From assembly GCA_050943135.1 (NCBI GenBank), contig JBMNOP010000028.1, positions 1 through 6,810 of the forward strand: DNA of 6,810 nucleotides, in the 5' to 3' direction. The notes beneath the pieces are model-generated. The model did no database searches. It had not been told where the DNA came from and worked only from the letters and a program-made list of their open reading frames with translations. Both the position numbers and the translations under genes were made by a program. Positions 1-5,453 of this stretch are shown piece after piece. Position 1 is the first letter of the stretch, and every line of letters begins with the position of its first letter. The DNA comes from RUG695 sp050943135. GTDB taxonomy: Bacteria > Planctomycetota > Planctomycetia > Pirellulales > Thermoguttaceae.

Positions 1-575
1 CGGTTCATAAGGCCCTTATGACCCTACGCCACTCAATCCTGGCGCATGCCAATGACGGGGAGAGGATTATTCTCTCGGGAGAAATAGAACTTGACGAGTC
101 CTATTTCGGTGGTCGCCGTAAGGGGAACCGTGGTCGTGGGGCGGAAGGCAAGATTCCCGTTTTTGGAATACTTTCTCGCAAGGGTCGAGTTTCCGTTTCC
201 ATGGTTCCCGATGTCAAAGGCGCAACCCTTCTCGACCTTACGGTAAAGATGGTTCGCCGTGGAAGCATCGTTTATACCGACAAATATAAAGCCTACGATT
301 CCTTGATGTTCTGTGGCTACCGTCATCTGTCGGTTGATCACTCCAGTAAGTTCTCCGACGGCAAGGTTCACATTAATGGTCTCGAAGGTTTTTGGAGCTG
401 GGCCAAGGAACGCTTACTCAAACATCATGGCATTTCCCCTCAGTGGTTTCCTTTGTATTTGAAAGAGCTGGAATTCCGTTATAATCACCGTGACGACCCT
501 GACTTATTCGAGCGGTTGGTGGATTACATGTCCGACCTAATACCGACCTACGATTACGGAGAGGAAGATCAATAG
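1..575 (+). mobile_element. Right-hand part of an IS1595-family insertion sequence (minimum extent)
   Basis: The extent given is only the transposase coding part. The left end lies outside the window, so the right terminal inverted repeat and target duplication cannot be located by comparison. The real right end should lie within a short distance after 575, possibly near the palindrome at 623-666. Confidence 0.65.
3..575 (+). CDS. IS1595-family (ISXO2-like) transposase, 5' end cut by window edge
   Basis: DDE-type transposase that would cut and join the ends of its own insertion sequence. The frame is open to the left edge (codons before the ATG at 18 read V-H-K-A-L), so the ATG at 18 is probably internal, and the N-terminal zinc-ribbon or helix region lies outside the window. 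Numbering from that ATG, the catalytic core is clear: GEIELDESYFGG with Asp26, YTDKYKAYD with Asp88, and HINGLEGFWSWAK with Asn120, Glu123 and Lys130. These fit the IS1595 pattern of two Asp followed by an H-x-N-G-x-E-G-F-W block. The C-terminus (ELEFRYNHRDD, then an acidic tail) ends normally at TAG. No frameshift or premature stop is seen in the visible part, so the gene may be intact. Family assignment is firm; subgroup is not resolved. Confidence 0.9.
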   Translation, partial: VHKALMTLRHSILAHANDGERIILSGEIELDESYFGGRRKGNRGRGAEGKIPVFGILSRKGRVSVSMVPDVKGATLLDLTVKMVRRGSIVYTDKYKAYDSLMFCGYRHLSVDHSSKFSDGKVHINGLEGFWSWAKERLLKHHGISPQWFPLYLKELEFRYNHRDDPDLFERLVDYMSDLIPTYDYGEEDQ

Positions 576-622
576 TCCGTAGCGATGTTGTTGGAAGACG
601 TAACATTCTCTACTTTGGGAAC

Positions 623-666
623 TGTTTTTCTTCTCCAAGTTGTCAACAACTTGGAGAAGAAAAACA
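623..666. repeat. Perfect 21-bp inverted repeat with 2-nt centre
   Basis: The left arm 623-643 (TGTTTTTCTTCTCCAAG then TTGT) is exactly complementary to the right arm 646-666, separated by CA at 644-645. Pairing stops just outside (C622 against C667). The arms begin with a T-run and end with an A-run, the opposite of an intrinsic terminator, and neither strand has a U-tract after the stem. It lies 48 nt after the IS1595 transposase stop, so it could belong to the end of that element, be a remnant of two abutting element ends, or be a binding site. Function is unknown. Confidence 0.85.
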
Positions 667-728
667 CTCCGATTAATACAAAACAACCCGATGTTTTAGT
701 CCAAACCGTAAGCAATTACCAAACTTTT

Positions 729-1026
729 TTACGTCCGGCATGGGGAAAATCTTTACTGATGAAAATCCCACGTGACACAGGTAACAACGAAGCACCTTTC
801 CGAACGTAGAGGGTGTCCGTCGTGATGCGGTGAAGGAAGCCTGATACAGGCCCCCTGCCAGATGGGCCGGTGTCATTCGGTAGAGTCCGTCGAAATGCGC
901 AAGGTACTCCGAACCTCGTTCAGGTTGATGAGGGAGTGCAGCGCTTTTTCAAGTTGGCCGGCCTGTCACGGGACGAACGGTGTAATTACCGGTGTGAGAG
1001 TTGTGGGGTGGCCGCCCCTTTTCGAC
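729..1026 (+). ncRNA. Group II intron relic, bacterial class C-like, without maturase gene
   Basis: Blocks that I recall from the Oceanobacillus iheyensis class C intron occur here in order: GGCATGGG (737-744), GTAAC (781-785), AGGGTGTCCGT (810-820) and TGAAGGAAGC (831-840). Taking 729 as nucleotide 1, they fall at 9, 53, 82 and 103, against about 9, 58, 78 and 103 in the reference. Further on, TTGATGAGGGAGTGCA (925-940) and CTTTTTCAAGTTGG (944-957) resemble later domain I. GGTGTGAGAG (991-1000), a G/C hairpin (1005-1018) and TTCGAC (1021-1026) resemble the domain V/VI end. Supporting hairpins are 839-843/847-851, 904-910/933-939 enclosing 912-916/922-926, and 874-879/891-897 with one bulge. 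A T6 run (725-730) at the predicted 5' junction suits the terminator-tail target of class C introns. Defects: the start reads TTACG instead of GTGYG, no classic domain V 5' strand with its catalytic triad is visible, and there is no reverse-transcriptase ORF. It is probably degenerate. Boundaries are approximate. Confidence 0.6.
1005..1022 (+). terminator. Terminator-like G/C hairpin with T-run (or intron domain VI)
   Basis: GGGG (1005-1008) pairs with CCCC (1015-1018) around TGGCCG, followed by TTTT (1019-1022). It has the form of a short intrinsic terminator and would insulate the operon from upstream transcription. The same bases also match the expected position of domain VI of the intron relic, which I consider the better explanation; both could hold. 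The stem is only 4 bp, or 5 with a G-U pair. Confidence 0.3.
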
Positions 1027-1205
1027 TTGCTCCCCTCCTTCTTCCGGTTCGTTGCGGCCGGTTTCGGACTACGGGCCCCTTCGTTTTCTCTGTGGCTTCT
1101 TCTCCCCGTTCCTCTCTTGAAACCCCTTGTTTTTTGGGGGAAACCCTTTTCGCCCGGGAAATCTGAAATACGAAAATCTTTTGGGGAAGCTCTCTATTTT
1201 TAACC
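1027..1205. other. Non-coding pyrimidine-rich spacer
   Basis: No gene is supported. The + strand from 1027 to about 1119 is roughly three-quarters C/T. A direct repeat of GAAACCC occurs at 1119-1125 and 1140-1146, flanking a weak CCCC/GGGG stem (1123-1126 with 1136-1139). TTTTCG (1147-1152) can pair with CGAAAA (1171-1176). Open frames crossing this region have low-complexity translations and no recognisable motif, so I treat them as chance. It may be the old flanking DNA of the intron insertion plus the upstream part of the operon promoter region. Confidence 0.5.
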
Positions 1206-1233
1206 TTTTAAAAAATCGAATTTTTGGTAGAAT
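1206..1233 (+). promoter_or_regulatory. Candidate promoter for the dciA-gyrB-capF-capG operon
   Basis: TAGAAT (1228-1233) is a good -10 hexamer, and TGG directly before it gives an extended -10. The -35 is poor (TTTTAA at 1206-1211, 16 nt spacing), which an extended -10 can tolerate. The surroundings are the most A/T-rich part of the intergenic region. A start of transcription is predicted near 1240, about 40 nt before the dciA start codon. Confidence 0.4.
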
Positions 1234-1239
1234 GTCCGT

Positions 1240-1270
1240 GAGGGAATGCCCTCGATTCGAGGGTGAGAGG
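1240..1270 (+). promoter_or_regulatory. dciA leader: mutually exclusive hairpins next to the Shine-Dalgarno
   Basis: The segment CCCTC (1249-1253) can pair with GAGGG upstream (1240-1244, loop AATG) or, as part of CCCTCGA-T-TCGAGGG (1249-1263), with the bases downstream. The two hairpins share one strand and cannot form together. CCTC (1250-1253) could also pair with GAGG (1267-1270) inside the ribosome-binding site GAGAGG (1265-1270), which lies 8 nt before the ATG at 1279. The palindrome at 1249-1263 could instead be a DNA operator just after the predicted transcription start. Confidence 0.45.
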
Positions 1271-1278
1271 ATTAAGCT

Positions 1279-1713
1279 ATGGGTAAGTACGGAAACAACC
1301 GCAAGAGCCGCCAAAAGCGCCCAGATCCCCATCCGGGTGAAACAGTCGACGCGCTTGGTTATCGTCGAATGACCGAAGGGAAGCGCCATGCCCGGCCGGA
1401 GCCGCTTGGTAATATCATCCCTCAAATCCTCGCCCGGTACGGTGGGGGGCGTCGCTTGTCGATACTGCGGTATCGAGAAACCGTCAAGACGATCCTAGCC
1501 GACCTTTTCCCGCAGGAAGAAAGGGGCAGTTTTTATACCGAAGACTCGTATAGGTTGGTCGGTCTGCGTTCTGGAGTTTTGGAGATTCATATCTCCGATG
1601 CTCCACTCCTCTCCGAATTTGCATTCTACAAGGGGGAAATTCTTCGTCGACTGCGCAAAGCGATGCCCGACGAAAAAATCCGCGATATACGTTTTACCTT
1701 GATTAACCACTGA
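1279..1713 (+). CDS. dciA: DciA-like DUF721 protein (replicative helicase loader family)
   Basis: DUF721/DciA proteins help load or operate the replicative helicase DnaB in the many bacteria that lack DnaC or DnaI. Of the 144 residues, about 1-40 form a basic, probably flexible tail rich in Lys, Arg and His. The DUF721 domain spans about 42-143: it starts with PLGNIIPQILARYGGGRRL, passes GVLEIHISDAPLLSEFAFYK (residues 99-118), and ends with a helix EILRRLRKAMP and strand KIRDIRFTLI. The usual Trp positions of the family appear to be replaced, for example by Phe114, so it is a divergent member. The ATG at 1279 has a strong ribosome-binding site, GAGAGG (1265-1270). gyrB follows after 13 nt. 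A DUF721 gene next to gyrB, often with recF, is a known arrangement in several phyla and supports the call. recF is not present upstream; the intron relic is there instead. Confidence 0.8.
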   Translation: MGKYGNNRKSRQKRPDPHPGETVDALGYRRMTEGKRHARPEPLGNIIPQILARYGGGRRLSILRYRETVKTILADLFPQEERGSFYTEDSYRLVGLRSGVLEIHISDAPLLSEFAFYKGEILRRLRKAMPDEKIRDIRFTLINH

Positions 1714-1726
1714 AACGGAAACTACA

Positions 1727-4267
1727 ATGTCCGATAATACACCTGAAACCAGTGTCCCCGAAAACATACACCCCATAACGAATATGCCGCACGCCAACGA
1801 TTCCTACACGGCCAGAGACCTTGAGCATTTGAGTGACCGAGAGCATGTACGAATCCGTCCGGCGATGTACATCGGTGATACCGCGACACGCGGTCTTCAT
1901 CATTTGGTTACCGAAGTGGTAGACAACTCCATCGACGAGACACTAGCTGGGTTTGCTGACACGATTTTGGTTACGATCAACAGCGACGGTTCGGTGACGG
2001 TCGAGGATAACGGCCGTGGGATTCCGGTCGAGATTCACAGCGACCTGCAGAAATCAACCCTCGAAGGTGTGATGACGGTCTTGAAATTCGGCGGTAAGTT
2101 CAGCAAAGGCGCCTACCAAACATCGGGTGGTCTTCACGGCGTTGGGGTCACGGTCGTCAATTTTCTTTCCGAGTGGTGTGTGGTTGAGGTCAAGCGTGAC
2201 GGTTATGTCTGGCAACAGGAGTATGAGCGTGGCGTGCCGACGGGTGACGTCACCAAAATGGAAAAGACCGACGCGCACGGTACCAAGACTACGTTCAAGC
2301 CCGACCCGCAGATTTTCCCCGATGCCAAATTCGACTACAACAACCTCTTCCGCCGTCTGCAAGATCTCGCATTCCTGAATCATGGCGTGAAGATCATCTA
2401 TCGCGACGAACGTACCGGGCAGGGGGAAACCTTTGAGTATGAAAACGGTCTGATCGATTTTATTAACAATCTGAATCGTTCCACCGGGACAGTTCATCCC
2501 GAGGTCATTTACCTCTCCGGGGAATCTGATGGTGTCCGTGTCGAGATCGCACTCCAGTATACCACCGAATATACCGAGAATGTTCGTTCATACGTCAACA
2601 ATATCTTTACCCATGAAGGTGGAACACACCTTTCCGGTTTCCGCAGTGCACTGACCCGCTCGTTGAACAACTACGGGAAGAACCAAAACCTCTTCAAAAA
2701 TCAGGTTCTAACGGGTGAGGATTTCCGTGAGGGGCTGACGGCAGTCATTTCGGCCCGAGTTCCGAATCCACGTTTTGAGGGGCAGACGAAAACGAAGCTG
2801 GGTAACAGCGAAGTTGAAGGAATCGTCAACTCAATTATGGGTGACGGACTTTCCAAATACTTGGAAGAACACCCGCAGACGGCCCAGCAGATCATCAAAA
2901 AGGGACTTCTTGCGGCCGAAGCGCGCGAAAGCGCTCGGAAGGCACGTATGCTCGTTCGTGAGCGGAAAGGCGCGCTCAATCATGGTGGAATGCCGGGTAA
3001 ATTGCGTGATTGTTCTAGCCGCGAAATGGAAAAGTGTGAGCTCTATCTGGTCGAAGGGAACTCGGCTGGTGGGAGTGCCGAAGGGGGCCGTATTCGCGAG
3101 TTTCAGGCAATTCTTCCGCTCCGTGGGAAAGTCATCAACGCGTACAAAGCACGTGAGGTCAAAGTCCTTTCGAATGAAGAGGTCAAGAGTATGATCACGG
3201 CGCTCGGCTGCGGGATCGGCGACGAGGTTGATTTGACGAAGCGACGTTATGGCAAAGTCGTGATTATGACGGATGCCGATGTCGACGGCTCGCATATCCG
3301 CACACTTCTCCTGACCTTCTTTTACCGGCAGATGTATCGTTTGGTGCAGGCCGGGTGCGTGTATGCGGCGCTTCCTCCTCTTTACAAAGTCCGCAAAAAG
3401 GGGAGCAAGAACGCAGCACCCCGTTATGTCCAGACCGATGAAGAGATGCGGCGCGAACTGCTCGAAAGCGGGATCGCTGGGGCCATCTTTGATCCGCAAG
3501 ACGGTCGTCAGATCGAGGGGGCGACGCTTGATCGTCTCTGCAAGACACTTAGCCAGATCGAAGATTCGATTTTGGCGCTCGAGCGGCGTGGGATCAGCCT
3601 GCGTGAACATGCTGCCCGCCAGGACAAAACGACTGCACGGCTTCCCTACTATCATGTTTTCTGGAAAAATCAGGAACACTGGTTTCTGACACGCCGAGAG
3701 CTGGACGAATTTGTTTCGAGGATTGAATCCGAAACCGGCTCCTCTCTCGAAAAACCCGTGGGGCATGACTCTCTCGACGCAGCCCTCACGGGCAGAGACC
3801 AGCCTCCTTCCGAAGGGGGAGAAGACATTGGTGACCGTGACCTTCATATCACCGAGTTGCACGAGGTTCGTTCGCTCAACCGTCAATTGGTCGACCTACG
3901 GGAAATCGGTTTTGAAATTGACGCCCTGATCCCTGAAAAGCGTACCGGGCTTGAGGGATCGCGCTACTATCTGCGCAAAGGGGATACCGAAACCGGGATC
4001 GATGATCTTCGCGGACTCCTGACGGCGATCCGTCAATCGGGTGAGAAAGGCTTTCTTATCACTCGCTTCAAAGGGCTTGGAGAAATGGACCCGGAAGAAC
4101 TCCGTGAGACGACCCTCGATCCGAAAAACCGCTCCCTGGTTCAAATCACGATGGAGGACGCTTCGGCCGCCGACGATATTTTCCGCATTCTGATGGGGGA
4201 CCGTGTCGAACCGCGTCGGGAATTTATCGAGCAGAACGCTCTCGAGGTGAGAAACCTGGATGTCTGA
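1727..4267 (+). CDS. gyrB: DNA gyrase subunit B
   Basis: ATPase subunit of the type IIA topoisomerase that, with GyrA, introduces negative supercoils. The 846 residues are complete. The GHKL ATPase domain shows EVVDNSIDE (catalytic Glu63, Asn67), EDNGRGIP (Asp94), SGGLHGVG (133-140) and the QTK loop (353-355, Lys355 equivalent to E. coli Lys337). The TOPRIM domain has EGNSAGGSA (Glu443) and TDADVDGSH (metal ligands Asp516, Asp518, Asp520), then PPLYKV (550-555). An insertion of about 215 residues (556-770) precedes FKGLGEM (781-787), as in long proteobacterial and planctomycete GyrB; the B. subtilis protein is about 640 residues. Oddities: Asn445 replaces the usual Asp of EGDSAGG, and Gln131 stands where E. 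coli GyrB has Lys103. The start has only a weak GGAA (1717-1720), so coupling to dciA is likely. A ParE identity is possible but less likely, given the dciA neighbour and the overall sequence. Confidence 0.96.
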   Translation: MSDNTPETSVPENIHPITNMPHANDSYTARDLEHLSDREHVRIRPAMYIGDTATRGLHHLVTEVVDNSIDETLAGFADTILVTINSDGSVTVEDNGRGIPVEIHSDLQKSTLEGVMTVLKFGGKFSKGAYQTSGGLHGVGVTVVNFLSEWCVVEVKRDGYVWQQEYERGVPTGDVTKMEKTDAHGTKTTFKPDPQIFPDAKFDYNNLFRRLQDLAFLNHGVKIIYRDERTGQGETFEYENGLIDFINNLNRSTGTVHPEVIYLSGESDGVRVEIALQYTTEYTENVRSYVNNIFTHEGGTHLSGFRSALTRSLNNYGKNQNLFKNQVLTGEDFREGLTAVISARVPNPRFEGQTKTKLGNSEVEGIVNSIMGDGLSKYLEEHPQTAQQIIKKGLLAAEARESARKARMLVRERKGALNHGGMPGKLRDCSSREMEKCELYLVEGNSAGGSAEGGRIREFQAILPLRGKVINAYKAREVKVLSNEEVKSMITALGCGIGDEVDLTKRRYGKVVIMTDADVDGSHIRTLLLTFFYRQMYRLVQAGCVYAALPPLYKVRKKGSKNAAPRYVQTDEEMRRELLESGIAGAIFDPQDGRQIEGATLDRLCKTLSQIEDSILALERRGISLREHAARQDKTTARLPYYHVFWKNQEHWFLTRRELDEFVSRIESETGSSLEKPVGHDSLDAALTGRDQPPSEGGEDIGDRDLHITELHEVRSLNRQLVDLREIGFEIDALIPEKRTGLEGSRYYLRKGDTETGIDDLRGLLTAIRQSGEKGFLITRFKGLGEMDPEELRETTLDPKNRSLVQITMEDASAADDIFRILMGDRVEPRREFIEQNALEVRNLDV
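4244..4251 (+). promoter_or_regulatory. capF ribosome-binding site inside the gyrB coding end
   Basis: GAGGTGAG lies 8 nt before the ATG at 4260 and is embedded in the gyrB codons for E-V-R near the C-terminus. It fixes the capF start at 4260, which overlaps gyrB by 8 nt, and implies that ribosomes ending gyrB can restart on capF. Confidence 0.75.
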
Positions 4268-5453
4268 CGATAACACCGCGATCAGGGTACTCGTTACCGG
4301 TGCTAACGGATTTCTTGGAAAGAATCTCTGTGCCCAGCTGGAAAATATCCGAGATGGCAAAGCCAAGCACGCGCAATTCGACGCGAACCTTATGGTTCTA
4401 CGTTACGATATCGATACGGACCCCGAACTGCTCGACGTTTATGCCAAAGCCGCTGATTTCGTATTTCATCTTGCCGGAGCGAATCGTCCGAACGAGAAGT
4501 CGGAATTTATGCGGGTCAATCGCGACTTGACCTCGCGTCTCCTTGGTTTGCTTAAAAAGCATTCAAGTCGCGCGCCGGTGATGCTTTCCTCTTCGACCCA
4601 GGCCAAGCTAGAGAATCTCTATGGGCTTTCGAAACGGGCTGGTGAACAGCTCCTTTTTGACTATGGCCGAGAGACCGGTGCAGAGGTCTTTGTCTATCGG
4701 TTTCCGAATCTATTTGGCAAATGGAGTCGACCCCATTACAATAGTGTGGTGGCAACTTTTTGTAGCTGTATTGCCGCCAACCGACCAATCACAGTGGATG
4801 ATCCTTCTGTCCTTCTAACACTCGCCTATGTCGACGACGTGGTTGCGGAGCTTCTTCGGGCCTTGGAGGGCACGCCGACCCGATGTGGAGACTATTGCAC
4901 GGTTCCGGTTACACACCAGGTTAAATTGGGGGAAATTGCCCGGCTCCTTTACTCTTTTGCAGAGACCCGTTGTTCCAAAGAGATTCCCGACCTTTCGGAT
5001 CCTTTTGTCGCGAAATTGTACACGACCTATCTGAGTTTCCTGCCGCGCGATCGCTTTTCCTATCCCCTGAAAATGAATATTGATCAACGTGGTTCCTTTA
5101 CCGAGATGATCCGCACCTCAGATCGCGGACAATTTTCGGTTAACGTTTCCAAACCTCATGTTATCAAGGGAAATCACTGGCATCATACTAAAAACGAGAA
5201 ATTTCTTGTGGTTTCTGGTAATGGGGTGATCAGGTTTCGTCCGATCGACTCCGACGAGATTATTGAATACTTTGTCGGTGGTGACAAAATGGAAGTGGTA
5301 GATATCCCTCCTGGATATACACACAGTATTGAAAATCTTGGCGATACCGATATGGTTACGGTGATGTGGTGTAGCGAACCTTTCGATCCGGATCGTCCCG
5401 ACACTTACTTTCTGCCGGTTCAACCAGAAAAATTAAAGGAGACAGTAAAATGA
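4260..5453 (+). CDS. capF: CapF/WbjC/FnlB-type bifunctional UDP-sugar epimerase/reductase
   Basis: Second enzyme of UDP-N-acetyl-L-fucosamine synthesis. It takes the CapE product, epimerises C3 with its cupin domain and reduces C4 with NADPH, giving UDP-N-acetyl-L-pneumosamine (6-deoxy-L-talosamine). The 397 residues split as in the family. The N-terminal short-chain dehydrogenase domain (about 8-245) has the nucleotide loop VTGANGFLG (12-20), HLAGANRP (70-77), SSS (110-112) and the catalytic YGLSK pair Tyr121/Lys125. The C-terminal cupin (about 265-390) has GNHWHHTKNEKF with likely zinc ligands His306, His308 and Glu313, plus His355 in PPGYTHSIEN. Staphylococcal CapF is about 369 residues. 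It is cytoplasmic, with no signal peptide or membrane segment. The start lies within gyrB and the stop overlaps capG by ATGA, so it is translationally coupled on both sides. No catalytic residue looks lost. Confidence 0.9.
   Translation: MSDDNTAIRVLVTGANGFLGKNLCAQLENIRDGKAKHAQFDANLMVLRYDIDTDPELLDVYAKAADFVFHLAGANRPNEKSEFMRVNRDLTSRLLGLLKKHSSRAPVMLSSSTQAKLENLYGLSKRAGEQLLFDYGRETGAEVFVYRFPNLFGKWSRPHYNSVVATFCSCIAANRPITVDDPSVLLTLAYVDDVVAELLRALEGTPTRCGDYCTVPVTHQVKLGEIARLLYSFAETRCSKEIPDLSDPFVAKLYTTYLSFLPRDRFSYPLKMNIDQRGSFTEMIRTSDRGQFSVNVSKPHVIKGNHWHHTKNEKFLVVSGNGVIRFRPIDSDEIIEYFVGGDKMEVVDIPPGYTHSIENLGDTDMVTVMWCSEPFDPDRPDTYFLPVQPEKLKETVK
5437..5441 (+). promoter_or_regulatory. capG ribosome-binding site
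   Basis: AGGAG, within AAAGGAGA at 5435-5442, lies 8 nt before the ATG at 5450 and inside the last codons of capF. It supports a capG start that shares ATGA with the capF stop. Confidence 0.8.

Noticed and set aside
623..666. Palindrome as an intrinsic terminator for the IS1595 transposase
   Set aside because: There is no U-tract after the stem on either strand; the T-run is at the 5' side and the A-run at the 3' side.
585..809. Small plus-strand open frame (74 codons) crossing the palindrome
   Set aside because: It runs through the inverted repeat and into the intron relic, with no family resemblance; treated as chance.
825..851. Signal recognition particle RNA, suggested by GAAGGAAGC
   Set aside because: The conserved GTCA-GGTCCGGAAGGAAGCAGCC arrangement is missing. 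The surrounding blocks and spacing fit group II intron domain I instead. RNase P and tmRNA signatures were also looked for and not seen.
862..1203. Plus-strand open frames in the intergenic region (862-1203 and 870-1166)
   Set aside because: Their translations are biased and motif-free, two frames overlap the same DNA, and the region matches a structured RNA and a pyrimidine-rich spacer better.
1069..1425. Minus-strand open frame overlapping the dciA start
   Set aside because: It overlaps the well-supported dciA N-terminus and the promoter region, and its translation shows no known domain.
2831..3886. Long minus-strand open frame of 351 codons antisense to gyrB
   Set aside because: It is opposite clearly conserved GyrB sequence, has no recognisable motif and no ribosome-binding site. 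It is a shadow of the codon pattern of gyrB.
1727..4280. Similar N-termini of gyrB (MSDNT) and capF (MSDDNT) as a sign of duplication
   Set aside because: The likeness is limited to the first few codons and the proteins are unrelated, so chance is sufficient.
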